DNA from: Betaproteobacteria bacterium
Lineage (GTDB): Bacteria; Pseudomonadota; Gammaproteobacteria; Burkholderiales; Ferrovaceae
Assembly: GCA_018971415.1 (NCBI GenBank)
Contig: JAGXAW010000005.1
Location: forward strand, 1 to 63,624
Direction of reading: 5' to 3'
Length of the DNA stretch: 63,624 nucleotides
This document shows, piece after piece, positions 9,444-17,531 of the stretch (position 1 is the stretch's first letter; every line of letters starts with the position of its first letter). The notes under the pieces were generated by a model. It had not been told where the DNA came from. It saw nothing but the letters and a program-made list of their open reading frames with translations, and did not search any database. The position numbers and the translations under genes were made by a program.

Positions 9444-10298
9444 ATGAACAAAAAATCCCAGTTATTCTACCGTGGACGTTTTGCCCCAAGCCCGACTGGG
9501 AAAATGCATCTAGGCTCCCTTGTTACCGCTCTTGCCAGTTTTATTGAGGCGAGACAAAACCATGGTCAATGGATTATCCGAATTGAAGATATTGATACAG
9601 AGCGTTGTCATTCTATTTTTGTCAGTCATATCATCGATACACTCAATGGATATTGTTTAATCAGTGATGAGGATATTCTCTATCAGTCCCAACGACTGGA
9701 TTATTACCTGGAATCATTGACAGAGCTTAAAAACAAAGGCCTAGTCTATCCATGCTCTTGTAATCGCGCACAACGTCAAGCGTTTAAATCTCAAGACTGT
9801 CCTTGTTTAAAAGATAAGAATCCCTCTAACCAAAGGCTGTCTTGGCGATTACACATAGACACTGTCTCTAGCCAATTTAGAGATGTTAACCAGCTGTGCT
9901 CCACTCACCTTGGCATAGAAGAGCGAATTATTATTTATCGCAATGACGGAAAAGTAAGTTATGATCTTGCAGTGTGTGTTGACGATGCATTACAGCAGAT
10001 TAATCACGTTGTTCGGGGCGCAGATTTATTTCATCACACCTTTGTACAACGCTTTATTCAAGAGCAGCTAGGTTATCCTGAACCCATATATCGCCATATA
10101 CCCGTTGTCCTTGACGAAAGAGGTCAAAAACTGAGTAAACAGAATCTTGCAAAACCCATTGATTGCAGCTTTGCATGTTTGTCTGCCGCATTACAACACT
10201 TAGGTATTGCAGACCCAACCATACACTTTACTAACACGTTAGCAGGCAGTATTAACAACATCATCAACCATACACACTTATTTCAGTTAAATGCATAA
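9444..10298 (+). CDS. gluQ: Glutamyl-queuosine tRNA(Asp) synthetase
   Basis: Attaches glutamate to the queuosine base at position 34 of tRNA(Asp). The 284-residue protein resembles the catalytic half of GluRS without the anticodon-binding domain: HIGH-type motif PTGKMHLGS at residues 17-25, KMSKS-type KLSKQ near residue 231, and a zinc site formed by CSC and CPC pairs around residues 97-118. The start is ATG 9444. The last eight bases overlap the EamA gene. Confidence 0.93.
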   Translation: MNKKSQLFYRGRFAPSPTGKMHLGSLVTALASFIEARQNHGQWIIRIEDIDTERCHSIFVSHIIDTLNGYCLISDEDILYQSQRLDYYLESLTELKNKGLVYPCSCNRAQRQAFKSQDCPCLKDKNPSNQRLSWRLHIDTVSSQFRDVNQLCSTHLGIEERIIIYRNDGKVSYDLAVCVDDALQQINHVVRGADLFHHTFVQRFIQEQLGYPEPIYRHIPVVLDERGQKLSKQNLAKPIDCSFACLSAALQHLGIADPTIHFTNTLAGSINNIINHTHLFQLNA

Positions 10299-11181
10299 CT
10301 ATAAAAAAATCCTTTCTTTATTTATTATCCCAGCAGTCTTTGTGTTTTTGTGGGCAACAGGGTTTATTGGGGCTCGTTATGGCTTACCCTACATGGAGCC
10401 GATGACTTTTCTCGCCATTCGTATGGCGCTTGCTGCACTTATCTTACTCATTATTGCTATTTTTTCGAAAGCCCAATGGCCGCCTTCACCAATGGCAGCC
10501 ATTCATGTCACCGTATCAGGATTATTGGTACACGCGGGTTATTTGGGTGGTGTGTGGGCAGCCATCGCAGTGGGGATGCCAGCGGGGATGGTCTCACTGA
10601 TTGTTGGAATGCAGCCCATCCTCACCTCTGTGGCAGCTTTTTTTGTCCTCAATGAGCGGCTAACTATCAGGCAATGGAGTGGCTTACTCATCGGTTTAAT
10701 CGGTTTATTTTTGGTATTGGCACATCGTGTATCAAGCCATGATCTGACACTTTTATCTGGTTTTTTTGCCTGCATTGGATTATTAAGCATTAGCGCAGGT
10801 ACGGTTTATCAAAAGCGGTTCTTCGCCAGTGTTGACATTAGAACGGGGGGAGTATTGCAATATGCCGCATCAGGAATTGTGTTTTGGTTATTGGCCCTTA
10901 AGTTTGAGCAGCGCACGGTTGAGTGGAACATGCCACTGGTTTTTGCCATGGCCTGGTCAGTACTGGCACTGTCAGTGGGTGCAGTGGCCTTACTTTATAA
11001 ACTTATCAGAGATGGCGAAGCCTCTGAGGTCTCCAGCCTACTCTACCTTGTCCCGCCAGTGACTGCGCTAATTGCCTATATTTGTTTTGACGAGAGACTC
11101 ACTACCCTTGCCATGTTTGGTATGGGACTTGTTGCCCTAGGCGTGGCTCTCGTTGTCCTCAAGTTCCAGTTTCGACGCTAA
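10291..11181 (+). CDS. EamA/DMT family transporter
   Basis: A 296-residue membrane protein with ten predicted hydrophobic helices in two repeated halves, the hallmark of drug/metabolite (RhaT/YdcZ-like EamA) exporters. It opens with FVFLWATGFIGARYGLPYMEPMTF and has the second-repeat signature LLYLVPPVTALIAY. The substrate cannot be read from sequence. It overlaps gluQ by eight bases, and its last 45 bases overlap the convergent glcF. Confidence 0.9.
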   Translation: MHNYKKILSLFIIPAVFVFLWATGFIGARYGLPYMEPMTFLAIRMALAALILLIIAIFSKAQWPPSPMAAIHVTVSGLLVHAGYLGGVWAAIAVGMPAGMVSLIVGMQPILTSVAAFFVLNERLTIRQWSGLLIGLIGLFLVLAHRVSSHDLTLLSGFFACIGLLSISAGTVYQKRFFASVDIRTGGVLQYAASGIVFWLLALKFEQRTVEWNMPLVFAMAWSVLALSVGAVALLYKLIRDGEASEVSSLLYLVPPVTALIAYICFDERLTTLAMFGMGLVALGVALVVLKFQFRR

Positions 11182-12384
11182 CCACTCAATCCAATGAACG
11201 ATAGGCACAGAACTCACACCCTTAAGATGAGTTTGGCAACCAATATTGGCCGTGAGAATAATGTCAGGCCGCCCACTTTCAAGGGCTTTAATTTTATTGG
11301 CTTGCAATTGTTTAGAAATCTCTGGCTGCAAAATAGAGTAAGTTCCAGCCGAACCACAACATAAATGGGCATCGGGAACTGCGGTCAGTTGAGCACCCCA
11401 CTGTTGCAATAATTTTTCAACAAACCCCTTTAGCTTTTGTCCATGTTGCAATGAACAGGGCGCATGAAAAGCAACTCTCTCATCGGTTTTTTGATGGCTA
11501 ATGAGTTGATCAACGGGTAATTCAGACATGATTTCTGAGATGTCTTTGGCCAAATGAGATATCTGTTGTGCTCGATCAGAGTAATCGGGGTCATGTTGCA
11601 AATAGTAACCATACTGCTTAATTTCTGTACCACAACCACTCGCCGTAATGATAATGGCTTCAACACCATTTTTTTCGATATGTGGCCACCAAACATCAAT
11701 ATTTCGCTTCATAGCACTCAACGCTGCATCTTCATCATTTAAATGATGAGTGAGCGCTCCGCAGCAACCACTGCCTGCCACACGAAGGACAGAAACCCCT
11801 AAACGATCTAATACTTTCGCCGCTGCAAGATTGGTTTCAGGGGTTAATTTTGGCTGAACACAACCTTCAAAGACAATCATTTTTCTCGAATGTACTTGGC
11901 TAGGCCAAAGGTGAGGCACCTGCTTATCGGGTAGTGCTTGAGTCATGGATTTTGGTAGCAATGGTTTTAATGCTTGACCAATATCCACTAAGGGATTAAA
12001 CAATTTAGGGTTTGGTAATACTTTTTTCAGTAATTCTCTTTTAAATTTCTGACCCCTGCTGCGTCCCACGGACTGTTCAACGACTTTTCTTCCGATGTCG
12101 ACCAACTTACCGTATTGCACACCAGAGGGACAGGTGGTCTCACAGGCACGACAAGTCAAACAACGATCTAGGTGAAGTTGTGTGTTGTCAGTAACAGGTT
12201 CCCCTTCAAGTACGTTTTTGATGAGGTAAATACGCCCCCGGGGACTGTCGAGTTCGTTACCTAACAGTTGATAAGTTGGGCAGGTGGCCAAACAAAAACC
12301 ACAATGCACACAGGTTCTTAAAATTTTTTCCGCTTCTTCTCCAAACTCGGATTGTTTGAACTCGGGGGTTAAATTGACATACAT
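11137..12384 (-). CDS. glcF: Glycolate oxidase iron-sulfur subunit GlcF
   Basis: Electron-transfer subunit of glycolate oxidase, converting glycolate to glyoxylate with GlcD and GlcE. Two 4Fe-4S ferredoxin motifs are present, C25-C28-C31-C35 and C75-C78-C81-C85 (numbered from ATG 12384), followed by two CCG domains (SGCCGALTH and LCCGSAGTY). I prefer ATG 12384, one base after the glcE stop, to the upstream frame start at 12432. The 3' end overlaps the convergent EamA gene by 45 bases. Confidence 0.94.
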   Translation of the reverse strand: MYVNLTPEFKQSEFGEEAEKILRTCVHCGFCLATCPTYQLLGNELDSPRGRIYLIKNVLEGEPVTDNTQLHLDRCLTCRACETTCPSGVQYGKLVDIGRKVVEQSVGRSRGQKFKRELLKKVLPNPKLFNPLVDIGQALKPLLPKSMTQALPDKQVPHLWPSQVHSRKMIVFEGCVQPKLTPETNLAAAKVLDRLGVSVLRVAGSGCCGALTHHLNDEDAALSAMKRNIDVWWPHIEKNGVEAIIITASGCGTEIKQYGYYLQHDPDYSDRAQQISHLAKDISEIMSELPVDQLISHQKTDERVAFHAPCSLQHGQKLKGFVEKLLQQWGAQLTAVPDAHLCCGSAGTYSILQPEISKQLQANKIKALESGRPDIILTANIGCQTHLKGVSSVPIVHWIEWLASKLELEDNESHA

Positions 12385-12385
12385 A

Positions 12386-13438
12386 CTAAAAGTTTCCTGG
12401 TAGTCCTGGATTAAAGATCCCTTTTGGATCAAAGTTATTTTTTAATCGTTGGTGAATAGGGATTAAGGCCGCTGACAAAGGAGAGCTTAAGGGCTTGTTT
12501 GGATTGCCTTTACGAAAAAGCTGCGCGTGACCCCTCGCTTCCTCTGCTACTTTAAAAATCTGTGAAGGCGTATGCTCGCTATTGATCCAACGCAGCGCAC
12601 CACCCCACTCGATCAAACATTGACCAGATAACCCTAGTGGCTTAGCAGTGCTTTTGACGGATAATCGCCAAAGAGGTTTTTGACTATCAAAGCAAGAGGC
12701 ACTTTGGTTTCTTATGGACTGCCACCATGGTTCAGCATCCTCTAACAACTCCCCACCAATCTCTGCATGGGCCGATTTTACAGCTACCTCAGCACCGGAT
12801 AAACGAATTCTTAATTCCCCTTGAGCATAACTGGTGGCTGAGAGTGGATAAGGTTTGCTGGCCAACTCATTCATTGTATGAATGGCCTGTGATTCACTCA
12901 TGGTTAAACTAATGGTTTTTTCATACTGGGGTTTTGGCATGACTTTTAAAGACACCTCAGAGATAACACCTAGTGATCCCAACGCCCCTGCCATTAGCCT
13001 TGATACATCAAAACCTGCAACGTTTTTAATCACTCGTCCGCCAAAGTGTAAATCCTGCCCCAAACCATCTATTAATCTGACGCCAAGAACATAGTCCCGA
13101 AGAGAGCCGGCATAAGCGCGTCTGGGTCCTGATAAACCACTTGCCACCATACCACCAATTGTTCCAGCATGATTAAAGACTGGGGGCTCAAAGGGTAAAA
13201 CCTGTCCTTCTTTGTCTAGAGTATTCATAACCTCAAGTAGGCTTGTGCCTGCTTTCACCGTCATGACAAGTTCACTAGGCTCGTAATCAATGATGCCCTG
13301 ATAGTGGGTCATATCAAGGGCCTCATCTGCCACTGGGGACACCCAAAAGGCTTTTGAACTAGACCCTTTTATCCCAATTGTTCGTTGCCTTTCAGCGCAA
13401 TCCTTAATAAAACCAGAAATCTCTTCAATTGAATTCAT
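12386..13438 (-). CDS. glcE: Glycolate oxidase FAD-binding subunit GlcE
   Basis: A 350-residue FAD-linked subunit, shorter than GlcD and with the PCMH-type FAD domain motif PVFNHAGTIGGMVASGLSGPRR and FGGRVIKNVAGFDVSRLMAG. The frame opens at 13510, inside glcD, but ATG 13438 (MNSIEEISG) is the sensible start because it follows the glcD stop by a few bases. It forms a three-gene operon with glcD upstream and glcF one base downstream. Confidence 0.93.
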   Translation of the reverse strand: MNSIEEISGFIKDCAERQRTIGIKGSSSKAFWVSPVADEALDMTHYQGIIDYEPSELVMTVKAGTSLLEVMNTLDKEGQVLPFEPPVFNHAGTIGGMVASGLSGPRRAYAGSLRDYVLGVRLIDGLGQDLHFGGRVIKNVAGFDVSRLMAGALGSLGVISEVSLKVMPKPQYEKTISLTMSESQAIHTMNELASKPYPLSATSYAQGELRIRLSGAEVAVKSAHAEIGGELLEDAEPWWQSIRNQSASCFDSQKPLWRLSVKSTAKPLGLSGQCLIEWGGALRWINSEHTPSQIFKVAEEARGHAQLFRKGNPNKPLSSPLSAALIPIHQRLKNNFDPKGIFNPGLPGNF

Positions 13439-13442
13439 AAGA

Positions 13443-14897
13443 TTAAAAACGGGGTAAATGTGAATGTGACATCTGGTTGTGATGAACATGCATCCTGCCA
13501 TGCTCTGCACAACGGTGTAATGAAGGAATAAGCTTACCTGGATTTAATAATCCCTCTTGGTCAAAGGAGGCCTTTACACCATGAAAACAGCTCAAGGTTG
13601 GGCTATCAAACTGACTACACATTTGATTGATTTTCTCCACCCCAACACCATGCTCACCAGTAATAGTGCCACCCACTTCAACACATAATTCGAGAATTTT
13701 TCCGGCATAGGCTTCCGTTCTTTCGAATTCACCCTCTTTGGCTGCATCAAATAAAATCAGAGGATGTAAGTTGCCATCCCCAGCATGAAATACATTGGCC
13801 ACTTCCAAATTGTATTCACGACCTAATTCATAAATTCTTTTTAACACATAACCCAGGGTTTTTCTGGGAATAGTCCCGTCAATACAATAGTAATCAGGAG
13901 ACAATCTACCTACCGCAGGAAAAGCGGCTTTTCTGCCAGCCCAAAACTTGAGCCTTTGGGCTTCATCTTGTGAATAACGTAACTCGAGCGCACCTGAGGC
14001 CTCAAGAATGGCTTTCATTCTTGTCATTTCATCTGCCACTTCCTCAGGAGTTCCATCAGACTCACAAATTAGGACAGCTTCAGCATCTACAGGGTAATTG
14101 GCATGAACAAAAGCTTCAGCTGCTCTTGTGGCGGGCCCATCCATCATCTCCAAACCTGCTGGAATAATACCTGCTGCAATAATGTTAGCCACTGCCGCAC
14201 TGGCTTTTTCAACATCATCGAACGCCGCCAAAATGGCTTGCGCCAATTGTGGCTTGGGAAGCAATTTAACAGTCACTTCAGTTACCACACCCAATAAGCC
14301 CTCGCTGCCAGTTATCAAGGCCATCAGATCATACCCTGCGGCATCCAATGCCTCACTGCCTAACTCCAACACCTCGCCTTCCATACTTACAGCTCTGACT
14401 TTTAAAAGATTATGAACGGTCAAACCATATTTTAAACAATGGACGCCGCCAGAGTTTTCAGCCACATTCCCCCCTATGCTGCAGGCAATTTGGGATGACG
14501 GATCTGGGGCGTAATATAAGCCTAAGGGAGCTGCAGCTTCTGAAACGGCTAAATTTCTAACCCCAGGCTGCACCACAGCAGTTCTAGAGAGCGCATCAAT
14601 GGAGAGAATTTTAGTGAATTTAGACAAGGACAGCAGAACCCCATTTTCAACTGGAAGCGCACCACCAGATAAACCTGTCCCAGAACCCCTTGCCACCACA
14701 GGGATATGATGTTGATGGCACACCTTCAATATCGCTTGAACTTGGCTCTCTTCCGTGGGTAAAACAACTATCCAAGGTAATTGTTTATAAGCAGACAAGC
14801 CATCTGTTTCGAAGGGTTTAACATCCTCAGTTTCGGTTAGGATGGATTCTCGAGGCAAACATTGACTCAATAAGCTGACTAAATGATTTCTGTCCAT
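13443..14897 (-). CDS. glcD: Glycolate oxidase catalytic FAD subunit GlcD
   Basis: A 484-residue flavoprotein of the FAD-linked oxidase family. The FAD pyrophosphate loop VVARGSGTGLSGGALP is at residues 67-82, followed by DPSSQIACSIGGNVAENSGG and the C-terminal HGVGVEK motif with GDGNLHP metal/substrate histidines. It is first in glcD-glcE-glcF. Together with gph in this window it completes phosphoglycolate salvage to glyoxylate. The last ~17 codons look less conserved than the core. Confidence 0.95.
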   Translation of the reverse strand: MDRNHLVSLLSQCLPRESILTETEDVKPFETDGLSAYKQLPWIVVLPTEESQVQAILKVCHQHHIPVVARGSGTGLSGGALPVENGVLLSLSKFTKILSIDALSRTAVVQPGVRNLAVSEAAAPLGLYYAPDPSSQIACSIGGNVAENSGGVHCLKYGLTVHNLLKVRAVSMEGEVLELGSEALDAAGYDLMALITGSEGLLGVVTEVTVKLLPKPQLAQAILAAFDDVEKASAAVANIIAAGIIPAGLEMMDGPATRAAEAFVHANYPVDAEAVLICESDGTPEEVADEMTRMKAILEASGALELRYSQDEAQRLKFWAGRKAAFPAVGRLSPDYYCIDGTIPRKTLGYVLKRIYELGREYNLEVANVFHAGDGNLHPLILFDAAKEGEFERTEAYAGKILELCVEVGGTITGEHGVGVEKINQMCSQFDSPTLSCFHGVKASFDQEGLLNPGKLIPSLHRCAEHGRMHVHHNQMSHSHLPRF

Positions 14898-14978
14898 AAG
14901 AGAAATTGATTATTTAAATAAGATAATCTTTTATTTTACTCAATTTAGGAATTTTTGCTCATTTATTCCACTTTTATT

Positions 14979-15004
14979 AAAAAAAAGCCCGGGGGAGCCG
15001 GGCT
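14979..15004 (-). terminator. Rho-independent terminator of the rhlE-DUF167 transcript
   Basis: Read on the minus strand, a perfect 7-bp stem AGCCCGG/CCGGGCT (14998-15004 with 14986-14992) closes a five-base loop and runs straight into eight T residues (14979-14986). It lies 89 bp past the DUF167 stop. Confidence 0.9.
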
Positions 15005-15092
15005 ATCAACACATCAAGGGAGGTCACTACCGAATAATCGATAGTTAAACTCATTCTAAAGGGTTTAATAATTACAGACCAATTGAATTAAT

Positions 15093-15374
15093 TTATCTTT
15101 TTGATAATAAAAGTTGATGTAATTTTGGGGAACTTTTATGGAATTTTACTTTTTTGGTGCGGCCTCGTGTTCCAGACACAATTTCAATCTTACTTTTAGG
15201 TATTTCAAGAGAATTAGCTAGGAAGTTAATTAGCGCTTCATTGGCTTGATTCTCCTGGGGCTGCGCTTGTAAACGAACTTTTATGTTATCTCCATGCATA
15301 CCTGAAAACTCAGTGGATGAGGCTCCGGGCTGTACATACACCACCAAAAAATAAGGCTCATCTATGCTCATCAA
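15093..15374 (-). CDS. DUF167 (YggU) family protein
   Basis: A 93-residue DUF167 protein recognised by VVYVQPGASSTEF near the start, KVRLQAQPQENQANEALINFLA in the middle and IVSGTRGRTKKV near the end. The family has a known fold but no settled function. Its ATG overlaps the helicase stop by four bases, and it precedes the terminator at 14979-15004. Confidence 0.9.
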   Translation of the reverse strand: MMSIDEPYFLVVYVQPGASSTEFSGMHGDNIKVRLQAQPQENQANEALINFLANSLEIPKSKIEIVSGTRGRTKKVKFHKSSPKLHQLLLSKR

Positions 15375-16645
15375 GCATCAAGATTTAATTTTTTTAACAA
15401 GGCAGGAATTTCTTGCGGTTTTTTGGGAACTGCAGTCAGGTAAGAGGGCTTGCTGATGGTTGAGCTTGCCATGGTTTTTTCAGGTGAACTTTTTGCTGGT
15501 TTAAAGAGTATAGACTCACCAGATTTAAGCTCATAATGGTTGGTAGTGAGTTTTTCTATTGCTGTAACCAAGCGTCTATCACTTTCTGTGACAAAGGATA
15601 TGGCTTGACCAACACTGCCTGCCCTCCCCGTCCTCCCAATACGATGGATATAGTCCTCAGCAACACTAGGAAGATCATAGTTAAAGACCAGCGGTAATGC
15701 TTCAATGTCCAATCCTCTAGCTGCCACATCTGTTGCAATTAGTAGGTCAATTTGTCCATTTTTAAACTTATCAAGAATTTCAATACGTTCTCGTTGGCTT
15801 CTGTCTCCATGTAAGGCGTCACATTTTATTCCCTCACGCAGGACAGATTGTGACAGTCTTGACGCATCAATTTTGGTATTGGTAAATACAATGGCTTGTG
15901 TCAGTTTGGATTGTAAAAACAGTTCAACCAATAGTTCTTTTTTTCGATGCTCTGAAATCAAATAAAAGGATTCAGTGACAGAGGCGGCTGTTGTGTTTCT
16001 TTGCGCGGACTGAAGTTGGACTGCGTTATTCAGTATCCCCTTGGCCAAGCGATTAATCTCATCTGAAAAGGTCGCTGAAAACATCAAGTTTTGTCTTTGC
16101 TGAGGTAGAAGAGAAACGATTTTTTTGATATCTGGGATAAATCCCATATCTAACATTCTGTCAGCTTCATCTAACACAAAGTGTGAAACCTGGGAGAGTT
16201 GAATGGTTTTTTGCCCAACATGATCCATTAAACGACCAGGTGTCGCGATCACAATTTCTACACCCGACTGAAGTAATTTGATTTGCTCTTGAATATTGAC
16301 CCCACCATAAATGGCACAGGATCTCAAAGACAAATACTTATTGTAGTTTTTAACACTTTCTTCGACTTGTATCACCAGCTCTCTCGTAGGAGCTAGAACT
16401 AACGCTCTTACTGGATGCTTTGCCGGAGACATACCCGTATTGGCAAAACGTGATAAATGTTGCAATAAGGGAAGTGTGAATCCAGCTGTCTTTCCTGTCC
16501 CGGTTTGGGCCATAGCTTGGACATCCTGTCCTGAAAGAATAGCTGGAATGGCAAGATTTTGTATTGGAGTGGGTTCAGAGTACCCCATCTCCTCTACCGC
16601 TTTTAATAAGGGTTCAATAAGCCCAAGGTCTTGAAATGTAGTCAT
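15371..16645 (-). CDS. rhlE: DEAD-box ATP-dependent RNA helicase, RhlE-type
   Basis: RNA helicase likely acting in ribosome assembly or RNA turnover. The 424 residues contain the Q motif (F4...PTPIQ), Walker A AQTGTGKT at 46-53, PTRELVIQ, TPGRLMDH, DEAD in VLDEADRMLDMGF, SAT in MFSATF, and HRIGRTGRAG in the second RecA domain. The C-terminal tail is short and basic/serine-rich. RhlE is chosen over other DEAD subfamilies from length and the LDMGFIPDI context; RhlB/SrmB types remain possible. Divergent from ssrA. Confidence 0.88.
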   Translation of the reverse strand: MTTFQDLGLIEPLLKAVEEMGYSEPTPIQNLAIPAILSGQDVQAMAQTGTGKTAGFTLPLLQHLSRFANTGMSPAKHPVRALVLAPTRELVIQVEESVKNYNKYLSLRSCAIYGGVNIQEQIKLLQSGVEIVIATPGRLMDHVGQKTIQLSQVSHFVLDEADRMLDMGFIPDIKKIVSLLPQQRQNLMFSATFSDEINRLAKGILNNAVQLQSAQRNTTAASVTESFYLISEHRKKELLVELFLQSKLTQAIVFTNTKIDASRLSQSVLREGIKCDALHGDRSQRERIEILDKFKNGQIDLLIATDVAARGLDIEALPLVFNYDLPSVAEDYIHRIGRTGRAGSVGQAISFVTESDRRLVTAIEKLTTNHYELKSGESILFKPAKSSPEKTMASSTISKPSYLTAVPKKPQEIPALLKKLNLDA

Positions 16646-16709
16646 ATCCTCCTAATATAGCATTAAACCGTGACTTTTGACCTATTACATAGGATAATTA
16701 AAAGGTACT

Positions 16710-17073
16710 GGGGGCGACCTGGCTTCGACGGGGGTTGCAAAACAGTTCAGTGCATATCGAGGACCAGTGAACCTCGTAAATCCATCTGGAAAACTTATAG
16801 TTGCCAACGACGACAACTACGCCCTAGCCGCTTAAGGCTAGGCTCCGCACCAATTGTTCTCTGGGTTGGAGCTTGGGCAACCAAGTGGCGGAGTCATATA
16901 CAGAGAATCGTTCTTCAGGGGGTCACCTCCTGCTGAACTAAATTTATGGTGAATCGTCATTAATCCGTTTGTCCATTGACGTATTAATGATTAAATTCAA
17001 CAATGAGACTAAATATGTAGAACTGACTGCAGAGGACTTTCGGACGCGGGTTCGATTCCCGCCGCCTCCACCA
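16710..17073 (+). ncRNA. ssrA: Transfer-messenger RNA (tmRNA)
   Basis: The 5' end GGGGGCGACCTGGCTTCGAC and the 3' end with GGTTCGATTCCCGCC and an encoded CCA are canonical. The acceptor arms pair over seven positions with a G-U at the third pair, the alanine identity element. The tag reading frame at 16803-16832 encodes ANDDNYALAA and stops at TAA 16833-16835. The 364-base length is normal for one-piece tmRNA. The tag rescues ribosomes from stop-less mRNAs and marks proteins for degradation. The 3' end adjoins an accessory island. Confidence 0.97.
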
Positions 17074-17091
17074 TTTTGTCAAGTAGATTAT

Positions 17092-17120
17092 GGGTCTATA
17101 GGCCCTTATCTCCTTTTTCC
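17092..17120 (+). terminator. Possible ssrA terminator
   Basis: Nineteen bases after the tmRNA CCA, GGGTCT/AGGCCC forms a short stem (one G-U pair, two-base loop, 17092-17105), followed by a pyrimidine-rich stretch with five T residues. Weak but correctly placed. Confidence 0.4.
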
Positions 17121-17176
17121 CCACAGACATCAATCTTAAAGCCGGCTGTACCCAATTAACGGGGGATGAGTATTCA

Positions 17177-17347
17177 TTAAACTCTATTAAACATTCCATT
17201 CCAACCGCAGTGCGTTAGTACTCTTAGTCTGTAGTTTTCAAAGTTTCTGAATCCAAATGCTCGTCGTGACATCATTTCCATTTTAGTATGGAATCCCTCT
17301 GTAATACCATTTGATTTAGACATGATTGTGGTTTTGGCTATCAAAAT
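17177..17347 (-). pseudogene. Remnant of an ISL3-type transposase (C-terminus)
   Basis: Minus-strand translation from about 17347 to the TAA at 17177-17179 gives an open run containing SKSNGITEGFHTKMEMMSRR followed by AFGFRNFENYRLRVLTHCG and a short tail. This is the conserved C-terminal end of ISL3-family (DDE_Tnp_ISL3) transposases. An in-frame TAG at 17348-17350 ends homology upstream, and nothing resembling the rest of the enzyme or terminal repeats remains. It sits just after ssrA, so the island has a mobile-element history. Family assignment is from memory of the motif. Confidence 0.7.
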
Positions 17348-17356
17348 CTAATACCT

Positions 17357-17403
17357 TGCCAGCTGTTAAAATGCGTCCTAAGGACGCATTTTAACAGCTG
17401 GCA
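17357..17403. repeat. 47-bp inverted repeat IR1 (putative AbiEi operator)
   Basis: A perfect inverted repeat: two 22-base arms (17357-17378 and 17382-17403) around TAA. The inner core, TGTTAA-NN-T-NN-GTCC and its mirror (17364-17396), is shared with the repeat at 17485-17531, although the outer seven bases differ. Conservation of the core but not the flanks is what operators for one protein look like. It starts ten bases upstream of the transposase remnant. Role as an operator is inferred. Confidence 0.75.
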
Positions 17404-17471
17404 TATTACAAAGCAAACACGGCAATCTCCCCTGTTCCTATTAGACTAAATTAGATACACAAATTAATTCC

Positions 17472-17500
17472 TTGACATTTATACCATTTATTGTTAACCT
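17472..17500 (+). promoter_or_regulatory. Probable promoter of the abiE operon
   Basis: A consensus -35 TTGACA is at 17472-17477. With a 17-bp spacer the -10 would be TAACCT (17495-17500), a poor match that lies inside the inverted repeat 17485-17531. A repressor on that repeat would cover the -10, fitting negative autoregulation. The leader would be about 22 bases with AAAGG at 17514-17518 as ribosome site. Confidence 0.5.
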
Positions 17501-17531
17501 TTGTCCTAAGGACAAAGGTTAACAATAAATG
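17485..17531. repeat. 47-bp inverted repeat IR2 overlapping the abiEi start codon
   Basis: Two perfect 22-base arms (17485-17506 and 17510-17531) around TAA, the same geometry as IR1 and the same core GTCCTAAGGAC with TGTTAA at the same offset. The right arm ends exactly on the ATG of abiEi. Centre-to-centre distance from IR1 is 128 bp, close to twelve helical turns. Such a site could block both the promoter -10 and, as RNA structure, translation initiation. Confidence 0.8.

Noticed and set aside
16671-16709. Sigma-70 promoter for ssrA
   Set aside because: GATAAT/TAATTA-like and TTGACC elements are present but spacing is wrong for a start at 16710; the RNA may also be processed, so no call was made.
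16984-17199. Minus-strand ORF with an RRRESNPRPKVL segment
   Set aside because: It crosses the tmRNA 3' end; this peptide is a well-known false translation of the conserved T-arm/acceptor sequence, not a gene.
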